Below, piece after piece: positions 1 through 9,457 of a stretch of 64,000 nucleotides of DNA (its first letter is position 1; each line of letters starts with the position of its first letter). A program made the translations under genes and the position numbers. The notes beneath the pieces were generated by a model, which had not been told where the DNA came from, searched no databases, and saw nothing but the letters and a program-made list of their open reading frames with translations. Origin of the DNA: Paenibacillus planticolens (GTDB lineage Bacteria; Bacillota; Bacilli; Paenibacillales; NBRC-103111); NCBI RefSeq assembly GCF_013141725.1, contig NZ_WHNZ01000061.1, positions 186,001 through 250,000 on the forward strand. Reading direction: 5' to 3'.

Positions 1-306
1 AAGATCGGTAAATTCTTCGTATATTTTGGTAATCATCAGCGAAACATCAATGTAATGCTGCATCCGCGGACGCATAACGACCAGATCGGGACATTTCTTG
101 AGCGCTTCACCCAGCCGCTCGGCCGTGGAAACGCCAAATTTTTTGGCAATGGGACAAGCCGCTAGAACAATGCCGGATCTCATAGCAGGGTCGCCTGCGA
201 CCGCTACCGGTTTATCCCTGCAACCCGGATGATCCGCTTTCTCTACGCTTGCGTAGAAGCTCTGACAATCCGCTAGGAATATCGTCCGCTCCTTTCCTTT
301 GCTCAC
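1..306 (-). CDS. Y-family translesion DNA polymerase (UvrX/YqjW-like), 3' part outside window
   Basis: Only the N-terminal 102 residues are present; the gene runs off the left edge. The reading starts with GTG (306-304) and overlaps the upstream stop by four bases (GTGA). The protein begins VSKGKERTIFLADCQSFYAS, with the first metal-binding Asp in the ADCQSFYASVE motif that replaces the DMDAFYASVE motif of DinB. It continues with a VAVAGDP and GIVLAACPIAKKFGV segment typical of the fingers/palm of UvrX/YqjW-type error-prone polymerases. These enzymes copy past DNA lesions in the SOS response. It is translationally coupled to the small upstream gene, and two LexA-like boxes stand before the operon. 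Family is clear; UvrX versus YqjW versus DinB subclass is an inference from the motif wording. Confidence 0.88.
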   Translation of the reverse strand, partial: MSKGKERTIFLADCQSFYASVEKADHPGCRDKPVAVAGDPAMRSGIVLAACPIAKKFGVSTAERLGEALKKCPDLVVMRPRMQHYIDVSLMITKIYEEFTDL

Positions 307-674
307 CGTAATCCCCCCCGCATATTCATCAGCGTAGTCATCAGTTCTGCCTTGACTAAGCTGCGCAGCATCGTGAAATGATGGATGTAGCCCCTAACTT
401 TGTACTCTACGTTAATACCTAATGAATTCATTTCGGTATGGATCACTTTAATATCCCTTTTCTTCATAACGCTCTTAATGCTTTGTAATTGAGGATAAAT
501 GGCGGTCTCCACCTCTCTGAGGTAAAAAAGAATATGATTGTACACAATTTTATCCTTATAGACCTTAAGTTCCTCCATGTCCCTTGCCAACATATCGAGC
601 AAAATGGGCAGCAGCGTATACTCCTTAATAATTTGAACATCCTCTTCTGTCTCAATTCTTGCATGAACACTCAT
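303..674 (-). CDS. Small protein of unknown function, first gene of SOS-type polymerase operon
   Basis: I do not recognise a family. With the preferred start the protein is 123 aa, basic and apparently all-helical, with no membrane segment and no cysteines. The reading could start at 689, but the first ATG there is only three bases from a LexA-like box and has no ribosome binding site. The ATG at 674-672 is preceded by GGTGGTGA and gives MSVHARIETEED, so I chose it. Its stop overlaps the GTG start of the polymerase, so the two are almost certainly co-translated. The position matches that of YolD-type accessory genes beside UvrX/YqjW in Bacillus, but I see no clear YolD sequence similarity. 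A polymerase-accessory role is inference from context only. Confidence 0.7.
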   Translation of the reverse strand: MSVHARIETEEDVQIIKEYTLLPILLDMLARDMEELKVYKDKIVYNHILFYLREVETAIYPQLQSIKSVMKKRDIKVIHTEMNSLGINVEYKVRGYIHHFTMLRSLVKAELMTTLMNMRGGLR

Positions 675-692
675 ATTTTTCACCACCATATG

Positions 693-706
693 CGAACATA
701 TATTCG
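693..706. promoter_or_regulatory. LexA (DinR)-like SOS box 1
   Basis: CGAAC-ATAT-ATTCG, one mismatch from the Bacillus LexA consensus CGAAC-N4-GTTCG. It lies just downstream of the -10 of the polymerase operon promoter, where a bound repressor would block transcription. Confidence 0.75.
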
Positions 707-714
707 TGTTACTT

Positions 715-745
715 ATTATATACCGAACACGTATTCGTTATGCAA
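715..745 (-). promoter_or_regulatory. Candidate sigma-A promoter of polymerase operon
   Basis: On the minus strand TTGCAT (745-740) and TATAAT (720-715) are separated by 19 bases, a long but usable spacer. The LexA-like boxes cover the spacer and the region just after the -10. Confidence 0.5.
724..737. promoter_or_regulatory. LexA (DinR)-like SOS box 2
   Basis: CGAAC-ACGT-ATTCG, with the same single departure from consensus as box 1. It sits in the spacer between the candidate -35 and -10 of the same promoter. Two boxes 31 bp apart, about three helical turns, suggest cooperative repression. Confidence 0.75.
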
Positions 746-763
746 GTGGTTTTTTTAGGAAGC

Positions 764-789
764 AAGGATAAACGACTTCGTCGTCCTTT
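764..789. repeat. 26-nt dispersed hairpin repeat, copy 1
   Basis: A 26-nt word with an ACGAC-TTC-GTCGT hairpin core flanked by AAGG/CCTT. The identical word recurs at 43845-43870. Here it lies between the spoVIF terminator and the SOS promoter. It has no ORF and its function is unknown. Confidence 0.7.
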
Positions 790-833
790 GAGGACGAGCG
801 CGTTTGTCAAGGTAGATGCGAAGCAAAAGTATA

Positions 834-882
834 AAAAAATACCGCCTGACCAGGTCGTTGAGACCCTGCAGGCGGTATTTTT
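834..882 (-). terminator. Intrinsic terminator of spoVIF-like gene
   Basis: Inverted repeat AATACCGCCTG / CAGGCGGTATT with a run of T on the minus-strand side, directly after the stop codon at 890. An A-run on the other flank could make it work in both directions. Confidence 0.85.
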
Positions 883-889
883 ATCTGGC

Positions 890-1183
890 TTATCGAAACA
901 TGGCCCATAGTCTGATCAGGTGAAAAGCGTTGGAGGGATCGATTTTTTGGCTAAGAACGAACTCCAGCACTTGATTCGCTTGGCTTCCGGTCAGCTTCTC
1001 GCCGAGAATTCCGGCGGCAAGCCCGATCAGGCGCGTGACCTTCGTGCGATTTTGCAAATCGGCTTTCGTAACGCCTTGAAGCAGCATGGTTATGCGTTCC
1101 TTGACCTCTGGGTTTTTCAATTTGAATTTGACCCGCTCAATCAACGCAGGCTCGATGCCGTACTGCTGGTAGCTCATGCTCAT
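890..1183 (-). CDS. spoVIF: Stage VI sporulation protein F-like
   Basis: A 97-aa basic, helical protein (MSMSYQQYGIEPALIERVKF) that matches my recollection of the short proteins annotated as stage VI sporulation protein F in Paenibacillus. In Bacillus SpoVIF acts late in the mother cell and is needed for proper spore coat assembly through GerE-dependent genes. The ATG at 1183 has GGAGGT six bases upstream. The gene stands alone with its own terminator. No catalytic motif is visible. Similarity to the shorter B. subtilis protein is weak, so the symbol is a family-level call. Confidence 0.65.
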   Translation of the reverse strand: MSMSYQQYGIEPALIERVKFKLKNPEVKERITMLLQGVTKADLQNRTKVTRLIGLAAGILGEKLTGSQANQVLEFVLSQKIDPSNAFHLIRLWAMFR

Positions 1184-1244
1184 GTTCGTACCTCCGATAT
1201 CCCGTCATGCTTCTATATCTATGAGGGAACGAACACAAACTTGA

Positions 1245-1511
1245 CTACATATAAATGGCGATCAGAATGACACACAGGCAATTTAACGCAACAAGCAGCG
1301 GGATGCCGATAACGAATGAGGTATGCTTGGTCTTATGCCGCCAGACCCGCATGCCGAGCCAGCCGCCGATTCCGCCGCCAAGCGCAGCTAGCAGAAAAAG
1401 CCGCTTCTCTGGGACTCTGCGGCCGCCTTTCTTGGCTTGTCCCTTGTCGTGTCCCATTTCTATAAAAGTAATGATATTCATCAGCAGTAAATATACAAGA
1501 AAATAAGTCAA
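1245..1511 (-). CDS. DUF1294 family small membrane protein
   Basis: An 88-aa membrane protein. The start is TTG at 1511, with AAGGTG eight bases upstream. A hydrophobic segment covers about residues 2-17. A basic loop with the family motif around RRVPEKRLFLLAALGGGIGG (residues 31-50) leads into a Gly-rich helix, then WRHKTKHTSF and a last hydrophobic helix (about 66-87). This pattern is characteristic of DUF1294, whose function is unknown; some members are fused to cold-shock domains, but this one is not. Confidence 0.85.
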   Translation of the reverse strand: MTYFLVYLLLMNIITFIEMGHDKGQAKKGGRRVPEKRLFLLAALGGGIGGWLGMRVWRHKTKHTSFVIGIPLLVALNCLCVILIAIYM

Positions 1512-1612
1512 ATTCAGTGCACCTTCGTTTCCAAAATAATAATCATGAGACTACTATTATCTTAAAATCGAATGCGGGCGCGGTCAAATGTTTATTTATA
1601 ACTTACAGTAAC

Positions 1613-2932
1613 TTACAATAACTCCAACTCCACAACCGTTGCTCTCTTATCCGGCAGCGGATAGCTGAAGTGCTCCGGTCTGGCTAAACTAACGAACGCG
1701 TCGTCCGGATACTGGGCGGCGCTCCAAGGACGGTTTAGGAAGAGCTCGGAACCGTCGGAGAGCAGCCTTGCTTTCTTCACCTTGCCGGCCAAGCCATTCA
1801 GGTTAATGGGGCCGACGCTTTCCTCGAACAAGTGGGCATACAGCAGATTGCCCTTTTGCGTATATCTGCCCCATTCCGGCTTAGGCCAATCGGCTTGCCC
1901 GCAGCCGTAAATGCTGTTCCCATTTTTCTGAATCCAGTCGCCGATCTCCGCCAAAATGTCCAATGTCTCCTTCGGAATTTCGCCAAGCGCATTAGGACCC
2001 ACATTCAAGAGCAAATTGCCGTTTTTACTGACGCATTCCACCAGTTTCCTGATGACCGTAGTCGGGGATTTATATTGGAAATCCTGGGCGGCGTACCCCC
2101 AGTTGTTATTCAGCGTGATGCAAGCTTCCCATGGAATCGGATTGCCCTCGTGATCCGTTACGCCTTGCGGCGGAATGATTTGTTCCGGTGAAGCGAAGTC
2201 GCCCGAATAGCTCAGCGGATTGTTCGTGAAAATACTGCCGCCTTCTTCGCCGCTTGCATCCAACCGGTTGTCGACGATGATATGGGGCTGCAGGGATCGA
2301 ATCATCGCCATCAGCTCCGTCGCTTTCCAGGTCTCCCCCTTCATGTTATCGTAGGAGAAATCAAACCACATCACATCCAGCTTGCCATAGTTCGTCAGCA
2401 GTTCTTTCACTTGCCCGTGCATATACTGCAGATATCGATCGAACGTCTCCGGATTTCTTACGAAGCTCTCCTCATTCCGCATCGGATGAATGCGATCGCC
2501 GTAAGCCGGATAATCCTCATGATGCCAATCGATTAACGAGTAATAGAGCCCCACTTTCAAGCCTTCCGCACGGAACGCTTCAAGAAACTCGCGAACCAAG
2601 TCTCGACCGGCCCGTGTATTCGTTGATTTATACGTTGTGAGAGCGCTATCAAATAAACAAAAACCGTCATGATGCTTGGCCGTCAATACCGCATATTTCA
2701 TACCCGCTTGCTTTGCGGCGCGCGCCCATGCCTTAGGATCATAACGGACAGGATCAAATTCATCATAGTACGTCTGATAGTCCTCTACCGAAATGCGCTC
2801 AACGCTTCGCACCCACTCGCCTCTAGCCGGAATCGCGTACAGTCCCCAATGAATAAACATCCCGAATCGATCTTGCAGAAACCACTGCGTGCGCTCTGTT
2901 CGTTCTTGAATAATCGGATCCTGGTTAGTCAT
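1613..2932 (-). CDS. Alpha-L-fucosidase, glycoside hydrolase family 29
   Basis: A 439-aa protein with no signal peptide, so probably cytoplasmic, cleaving terminal alpha-L-fucose from imported oligosaccharides. GH29 hallmarks are FGMFIHWGLYA (about 23-33), LTAKHHDGF (83-91) and DVMWFDFSYD (186-195), in which D191 is the likely nucleophile. The C-terminal part has LLLNVGPNALGEIP and a short beta domain. The start ATG at 2932 has AAAGGTG upstream. It is a lone gene between a DUF1294 gene and recG, with no transporter or fucose pathway genes nearby, so it looks like an accessory insertion beside the housekeeping cluster. Substrate linkage cannot be read from sequence. Confidence 0.93.
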   Translation of the reverse strand: MTNQDPIIQERTERTQWFLQDRFGMFIHWGLYAIPARGEWVRSVERISVEDYQTYYDEFDPVRYDPKAWARAAKQAGMKYAVLTAKHHDGFCLFDSALTTYKSTNTRAGRDLVREFLEAFRAEGLKVGLYYSLIDWHHEDYPAYGDRIHPMRNEESFVRNPETFDRYLQYMHGQVKELLTNYGKLDVMWFDFSYDNMKGETWKATELMAMIRSLQPHIIVDNRLDASGEEGGSIFTNNPLSYSGDFASPEQIIPPQGVTDHEGNPIPWEACITLNNNWGYAAQDFQYKSPTTVIRKLVECVSKNGNLLLNVGPNALGEIPKETLDILAEIGDWIQKNGNSIYGCGQADWPKPEWGRYTQKGNLLYAHLFEESVGPINLNGLAGKVKKARLLSDGSELFLNRPWSAAQYPDDAFVSLARPEHFSYPLPDKRATVVELELL

Positions 2933-3136
2933 TTCCTACACACCTTTCGCCATTAAAATGAAATAGGTGCTCCAAGTCCTTTGAAGAACTGTGAGTCCAC
3001 TTAACCTCTACGCTTAATTCTACTAAGGCTGCGCTCCAATAAACAGATACGAAACTAACCTCAATTAGCATATAATTAACATTCTGCCTGCCGCATAGGG
3101 GATAAAGCTGTGTGCGGATAAAAGGATGCAGGCAGC

Positions 3137-3189
3137 AAAAAAACGCTAGGATCAACGACTGACAGTTATCTGCAGTCCATCCTAGCGTT
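3137..3189 (-). terminator. Intrinsic terminator of recG operon
   Basis: Perfect 11-bp inverted repeat AACGCTAGGAT / ATCCTAGCGTT followed on the minus strand by seven T. It ends the yloU-fakA-degV-recG transcript. The rest of 2933-3210 holds only a second weaker inverted repeat (CTGCCTGC / GCAGGCAG at about 3085-3137) and no credible gene. Confidence 0.9.
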
Positions 3190-3210
3190 CTTATAAGTCG
3201 TCCTCTTCGA

Positions 3211-5256
<2,046 letters not shown>

Positions 5257-5259
5257 CGC

Positions 5260-6117
5260 TTACACCGTGCTGACGAACGCTGCGATCGTACCGGGTCCGG
5301 CGTGTGCGCCAATGACAGGCCCCAGTGTGATGTAGTCCACTTGCTGCACCTCAAATTGCTGCATAATGGCTTCCCGCAGCAGCTCCGCGCCTTCCAAATT
5401 GTTTGCATGGGCAATATGTAACCGGGGAATGCTGCGATCAGGCACGTCTGCCGCGAGCAGCTCCAGAATGCGTGCGATCGCTTTCTTTTGACCCCGGACT
5501 TTATCAATAGCCGCCACTTCCCCCTCGCGATCTATGGAGAGAATGGGCTTAATATTCAGCAAAGAACCGAACAGCGCGGACGCTTTGCCGATTCTTCCGC
5601 CTTTTTGCAGAAATTCAAGCGTATCTACGAGGAAGTATATGTAAAAGTTCTCTCTTACCTTTTGTACGAGCTCAATAATTTCAGCAGCGCTTTTCCCTGC
5701 CTTAGCCGCTTTCGCAGCAGTGATAACAAGCGCGCCAATGCCGTAGGAAGCGGAGCGGGAATCGTACACATGAACCTTGCCCTCATGCTCCTCCAGCATC
5801 GTGGAGGCCAGCAAAGCCGACTGGTATGTCCCGCTCAGCGCAGAAGATAAATGAATCGAAATGATTTCCGTATCCGGCTCTTCCAGCAAACTCTGATATA
5901 AGTCCAGAAACTCCGCAGGAGACGGTTGTGAAGTTCTGGGAAAATGAGGTGACGAGATCAGCTTCGGATAAAACTCCTCGGAGCGCAGCGTCACCGTATC
6001 TAAAAATTGTTCATCTCCAAAATGAATCTTGAGCGGCACCATCTCAATGTTAAGCTCTTGCCTAAGCGAAAGCGGTATATCGGCCGTGCTGTCCGTTACA
6101 ATACGTATAGTTGTCAA
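5260..6117 (-). CDS. DegV family fatty-acid-binding protein (FakB-type)
   Basis: 285 aa with both DegV halves. The N-terminal TDSTADIP motif (8-15) presents the ligand, SQPSPAEF lies near residue 65, and the second lobe carries LEFLQKGGRIGKASAL and LNIKPILSI. Such proteins bind a fatty acid and present it to the kinase FakA for acyl-phosphate formation. The start is TTG at 6117, with GGAG nine bases upstream. It lies 48 bases after fakA in the same operon, which supports a FakB role. Which fatty acid it prefers is not visible. Only one DegV gene is seen here; others may exist elsewhere in the genome. Confidence 0.92.
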   Translation of the reverse strand: MTTIRIVTDSTADIPLSLRQELNIEMVPLKIHFGDEQFLDTVTLRSEEFYPKLISSPHFPRTSQPSPAEFLDLYQSLLEEPDTEIISIHLSSALSGTYQSALLASTMLEEHEGKVHVYDSRSASYGIGALVITAAKAAKAGKSAAEIIELVQKVRENFYIYFLVDTLEFLQKGGRIGKASALFGSLLNIKPILSIDREGEVAAIDKVRGQKKAIARILELLAADVPDRSIPRLHIAHANNLEGAELLREAIMQQFEVQQVDYITLGPVIGAHAGPGTIAAFVSTV

Positions 6118-6165
6118 CAGGGCTCACTCCATTTCCCGAAATTCATCCACCGCGGGGATGATCGT

Positions 6166-7899
6166 TTACTCTACAGAGAACAGGTACGCGTACAATGGCT
6201 GTCCGCCGGGATGAAGCTCGACTTCAATCTCGGGATAGAGCGCCTGAATGAAAGCTTCCAGCTCTTCCGTTTCTGCTTCTACGGCGTCTTCTCCGGTAAG
6301 GATCGTCACGATCTCGCTGCCTTCGTCAATCATTTCTTCCAGCAGCTTCTTGCAAGCATCCATCAGACTCGGCTGCGAAGACACAATCCGGCCATCTTGG
6401 ATACCGATAAAATGCCCCTGTTTAATGTCGATGCCGTCCATATTCGTGTCACGAACGGCGTAAGTCACTTGGCCGGACTTTACGCGGCGAAGTGATTCCT
6501 GCATCGCTTCCGTGTTCGTCTTGGCATCGGCTTTCTCTTGAAACGCCAGAATAGCGGCAAGACCTTGGGGAATCGACTTCGACGGAATTACAATCAAGGT
6601 TTTGTCGACCAAATCAGCAGCTTGCTGCGCGGCCAAAATAATGTTCGAGTTGTTCGGCAGAACAAAGATCGTTTCGGCCTCAATGCTGTTCACCGCGTTC
6701 ACGATATCCTCCGTGCTTGGATTCATCGTTTGTCCGCCGGACAAAACGACATCAACGCCTACGCTCGAGAAAATCTCCGTAATGCCCTCACCTAAAGCGA
6801 CCGCAACGAAACCATACGGTTTATTTGGTGCTGGCGCGGCAACGGCAGCCGGAGCAGAGGCTTCGTACCCTTCCGTGGCCATATCTCCTAATATATGTGA
6901 ATGCTGATCGCGCATATTTTCAATTTTGATGCGGCTGAGTGCGCCGTAATTCATCGCTTGATTCATGACTTCACCGGGATATTCCGCATGAATATGCACC
7001 TTCACCAGTTCGTCATCGGCGACGACGAGCAATGAATCCCCTAGTTTGCCAAGCTGCTCGCGAAATTTGCTTTCGTCGAAAACAAGCCCTTTCACCTTGC
7101 CAGGTGCAATCGTCAGCATAAATTCCGTACAATAGCCGAATTCAATATCTTCTGTAGCAAGATGTGCTTGAGCCGGAAGATGCGCGTGTACTTCTTTCGC
7201 TAGATTCATGCCCGGAACGACGGAAACCGTATCCAGCCTTGTATCCATCGTCGCATAGTCTTCCTCCACTTGAACCAGACCGCCGTTTAACGCCGTCACA
7301 AAGCCCTCATACACGCAGACAAGCCCTTGACCGCCTGCATCTACCACCCCAACCTGCTTGAGCACAGCGAGCTGCTCAGGCGTTCTGGCGAGGGCTTCCT
7401 TCGCCTTGCTCAAAACCTCCTGCATAAGATCGAGCAAGTCGCCTCCGCGTCTATACTGCGTGGCATGTTTAGCCGCTTCTTTGGATACTGTCAAAATTGT
7501 GCCTTCAACCGGCTTCACGACAGCCTTGTAAGCTGTCTCTACCCCTTGCTGCAGCGCAGCCGCGAATTGCTGTGTATTCACATTCTCCAGATCGTGCACA
7601 TGCTTCGCGAATCCGCGAAACAGCTGTGACAGAATAACCCCTGAGTTGCCTCTGGCGCCCATCAGTAACCCTTTGGACAATGCATCAGCTGCTTTCCCAA
7701 TATGAGAGGATGGCTTCTTTTTCAGTTCCTCACAACCTGCAGTGAGTGTTAAATTCATGTTGGTGCCGGTATCTCCGTCGGGTACAGGGAAAACATTCAA
7801 TCCATTAACCTTGTCTACATTTCGGCGAAGGTTATCCGCACCCGCCAAGACCATGGCAGTGAAGTCATTTCCATTTATTGAAATAAAGCGCTTACTCAA
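6166..7899 (-). CDS. fakA: Fatty acid kinase catalytic subunit FakA (DAK2 domain, YloV)
   Basis: 577 aa. The N-terminal DAK2 domain (about 1-200) has the metal- and ATP-binding motif VPDGDTGTNM (39-48) and GARGNSGVILSQ (81-92). The middle and C-terminal domain contacts FakB. FakA phosphorylates exogenous fatty acid held by FakB, feeding PlsX/PlsY phospholipid synthesis. The start is TTG at 7899, seven bases after GGAAGGGG; no in-frame ATG upstream fits. It is the second gene of the yloU-fakA-degV-recG operon. Confidence 0.96.
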   Translation of the reverse strand: MSKRFISINGNDFTAMVLAGADNLRRNVDKVNGLNVFPVPDGDTGTNMNLTLTAGCEELKKKPSSHIGKAADALSKGLLMGARGNSGVILSQLFRGFAKHVHDLENVNTQQFAAALQQGVETAYKAVVKPVEGTILTVSKEAAKHATQYRRGGDLLDLMQEVLSKAKEALARTPEQLAVLKQVGVVDAGGQGLVCVYEGFVTALNGGLVQVEEDYATMDTRLDTVSVVPGMNLAKEVHAHLPAQAHLATEDIEFGYCTEFMLTIAPGKVKGLVFDESKFREQLGKLGDSLLVVADDELVKVHIHAEYPGEVMNQAMNYGALSRIKIENMRDQHSHILGDMATEGYEASAPAAVAAPAPNKPYGFVAVALGEGITEIFSSVGVDVVLSGGQTMNPSTEDIVNAVNSIEAETIFVLPNNSNIILAAQQAADLVDKTLIVIPSKSIPQGLAAILAFQEKADAKTNTEAMQESLRRVKSGQVTYAVRDTNMDGIDIKQGHFIGIQDGRIVSSQPSLMDACKKLLEEMIDEGSEIVTILTGEDAVEAETEELEAFIQALYPEIEVELHPGGQPLYAYLFSVE

Positions 7900-7928
7900 A
7901 GTGATTCCCCTTCCTGGTTATCGGGCTT

Positions 7929-8288
7929 TTATTTGGCTACACGAACGCCTTGAACAAAAATGTTCACATCGTCCACATGCAGCCCTACGACATCGTTCAA
8001 AATATATTTGACTTTCGTTTGGACATTGCCGGCAACGACGGATATTTTGGTTCCATAGCTGACAATAATATAAAGATCAATCTCGAGTCGCCCGTTCTCC
8101 CGACGAACTTCGACACCGCGGCTCAAATTGTCCCGTCCCAGCAGTTCTGCTATGCCGTCTTTCAATTGCTTTCTGGTCGCCATCCCAACAAGTCCATAAC
8201 AATCTAACGCAGCGGATCCCGCCAGAGTTGAAATCACTTCATTGGTAATATACACTTTTCCATACTCGGTTGTGAGTTCAATTGGCAT
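7929..8288 (-). CDS. yloU: Asp23/Gls24 family protein (YloU)
   Basis: 119 aa of the Asp23 fold: ITNEVISTLAGSAALDCYGLVGM near the N-terminus, the central RRENGRLEIDLYIIVSYG strand pair and VGLHVDDVNIFVQGVRV at the end. These are small cytoplasmic or membrane-associated proteins linked to envelope stress. It opens the operon with fakA, a gene order conserved in Bacillus. A second, more distant Asp23 paralogue is at 47365-47745. The biochemical role is unknown. Confidence 0.92.
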   Translation of the reverse strand: MPIELTTEYGKVYITNEVISTLAGSAALDCYGLVGMATRKQLKDGIAELLGRDNLSRGVEVRRENGRLEIDLYIIVSYGTKISVVAGNVQTKVKYILNDVVGLHVDDVNIFVQGVRVAK

Positions 8289-8421
8289 TATCTAACAACT
8301 CCTTCATGTTTCACTTAAACAAGACAACTTTATAAGTATTCCCGTTCCTGCTTTGCTCTAGCAAAATCGGCTTCAATCGTCAACTGCTATGTATTCGGAA
8401 AGGTTGACTAATCTTCATTGT

Positions 8422-8451
8422 ACTATAACATACTTCATAAATAAACGGCAA
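8422..8451 (-). promoter_or_regulatory. Candidate sigma-A promoter of yloU-fakA-degV-recG operon
   Basis: Minus strand TTGCCG (8451-8446), 18-base spacer, TATAGT (8427-8422) with an extended -10 TG. It lies back to back with the rpmB promoter. The rest of 8289-8627 is the two 5' leaders; no extra gene is seen. Confidence 0.6.
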
Positions 8452-8467
8452 AAATGAAGGTAATTCG

Positions 8468-8497
8468 TTGACTCCCCTCCTTTTGCTATGCTATTAT
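8468..8497 (+). promoter_or_regulatory. Candidate sigma-A promoter of rpmB
   Basis: TTGACT, 18-base spacer, TATTAT preceded by TGC (extended -10). It would give a leader of about 120 nt before rpmB; a small inverted repeat AAGCTTAGGCTT lies in the leader. Confidence 0.7.
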
Positions 8498-8627
8498 GTT
8501 TAAGTATGTTTTTGCTGGTTATTATAAGGATCGCAACAAGCAAAGTCTAAATTTGAGGAAAGCTGTCATGTCAAGCTTAGGCTTGCCACCCAGGCTGCTT
8601 TGTATACTGCCGAAGGAGGTGTCAAAC

Positions 8628-8816
8628 ATGTCCCGCAAATGTTTCGTTACAGGTAAAAGTCCTAAATCAGGAAACCACGTGTCCCACGCTAACAATAAAA
8701 ACAAGCGTACTTGGGGAGTTAACGTTCAAAAGGTTCGCATCCTCGTTGATGGTAAACCAAAACGGGTTTACGTAAGTGCTCGTGCGTTGAAATCCGGTAA
8801 AGTGGCTCGCGTTTAA
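8628..8816 (+). CDS. rpmB: 50S ribosomal protein L28
   Basis: 62 aa, the normal L28 length: MSRKCFVTGKSPKSGNHVSH, then KVRILVDGKPKRVYVSARALKSGKV. The start is fixed by AAGGAGGT at 8613-8620, eight bases before ATG 8628; the reading frame is open upstream to 8496 but that part is leader, not protein. It is the only plus-strand gene in the first 30 kb, facing away from yloU as in B. subtilis. Only one Cys is present, so this is the non-zinc form. Confidence 0.98.
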   Translation: MSRKCFVTGKSPKSGNHVSHANNKNKRTWGVNVQKVRILVDGKPKRVYVSARALKSGKVARV

Positions 8817-8846
8817 TTTTCGGATACTTATACTTATGTAAAAGAC

Positions 8847-8873
8847 AAAAAGCACCTTACCGGTGCTTTTTTT
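8847..8873 (+). terminator. Intrinsic terminator of rpmB
   Basis: AAAAAGCACC / GGTGCTTTTTTT hairpin about 30 bases after the rpmB stop. It faces spoVM, which ends at 8912. Confidence 0.9.
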
Positions 8874-8911
8874 GCATTTCTGGGAAATGGCATTCGTATG
8901 TGTTGGCTTAC

Positions 8912-8992
8912 TTAGTTTTTGCTAAACGTATTAAGCACAGCTTTCACGAATCCACCCAAAAATTTCGGTAGTTTGATTGTGTAGAACTTCAT
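8912..8992 (-). CDS. spoVM: Stage V sporulation protein M (SpoVM), 26 aa
   Basis: A 26-codon gene, short enough to be missed by length-filtered ORF calling. It begins MKFYTIKLPKFLGG and ends VLNTFSKN; from memory the B. subtilis peptide begins with the same 14 residues and is also 26 aa. SpoVM is an amphipathic helix that recognises the positive curvature of the forespore membrane and anchors SpoIVA to start coat assembly. Pro9, key for its curvature sensing, is present. The ribosome binding site AAGGAGGGG (about 9007-8999) is strong. Its place between rpe and rpmB matches B. subtilis. Confidence 0.96.
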   Translation of the reverse strand: MKFYTIKLPKFLGGFVKAVLNTFSKN

Positions 8993-9149
8993 TCTCTACC
9001 CCTCCTTAGAGTTTTCGCCAGTAAACGGACGCATGCCCGAAGACCGACTTCGACTTCGTGAGCACTAACATCATTACAACAGTATATGCCCCAGCCGTGA
9101 AAAAGTACCTTGTATTTTACTTTCTCCGATCTATTCGCTTCCAGAAAGC

Positions 9150-9181
9150 AAAAAAAGCTACAAGAGCGCATCGCTCTTGTA
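9150..9181 (-). terminator. Intrinsic terminator after the 81-aa membrane protein gene
   Basis: TACAAGAGCG / CGCTCTTGTA, a 10-bp perfect stem with a T-run on the minus strand. It ends the long yicC-to-rpe transcript before spoVM, so spoVM probably has its own sporulation promoter in 8993-9149. Confidence 0.88.
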
Positions 9182-9196
9182 ACTATATGTATGCGG

Positions 9197-9442
9197 CTAG
9201 GGTGCAGTTATACCCATCTGCGTGTATAGCGCATAAATTAAGCTGAACATGAAATATAAGACCACAGCGATCACAATAAACCAAATCCGAAACCCAAGCC
9301 CCTCAAACCGGCGGAAGAAACGCATCCCTAAATACAAGGCTCCGAGTGAAAAGATATACTTCGTGACATCGTGTATGTTGGAAAAGCACGTGAGAAGCAC
9401 GGCACAAACCAGACTGTACAGAAACAGCCAGAGAAATCTCAT
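9197..9442 (-). CDS. Small integral membrane protein, unknown function
   Basis: 81 aa with three likely membrane segments (about 2-20, 25-41 and 51-73) separated by MRFFRRFEGLGFR, a basic loop. I do not recognise a family. It starts 15 bases after rpe with AGGGGAG upstream, so it is the last gene of the long housekeeping operon, just before the terminator. In B. subtilis thiN (thiamine pyrophosphokinase) lies between rpe and spoVM; this protein has no similarity to it. Confidence 0.75.
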   Translation of the reverse strand: MRFLWLFLYSLVCAVLLTCFSNIHDVTKYIFSLGALYLGMRFFRRFEGLGFRIWFIVIAVVLYFMFSLIYALYTQMGITAP

Positions 9443-9457
9443 TTGTCCGGCTCCCCT

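Noticed and set aside
2925..3155. 76-codon open frame between recG and the fucosidase gene
   Set aside because: No ribosome binding site, no domain, and it crosses an inverted repeat.
8496..8627. N-terminal extension of rpmB to a 106-aa protein
   Set aside because: L28 is 62 aa, the strong AAGGAGGT site is directly before ATG 8628, and the extension overlaps the -10 of the promoter.
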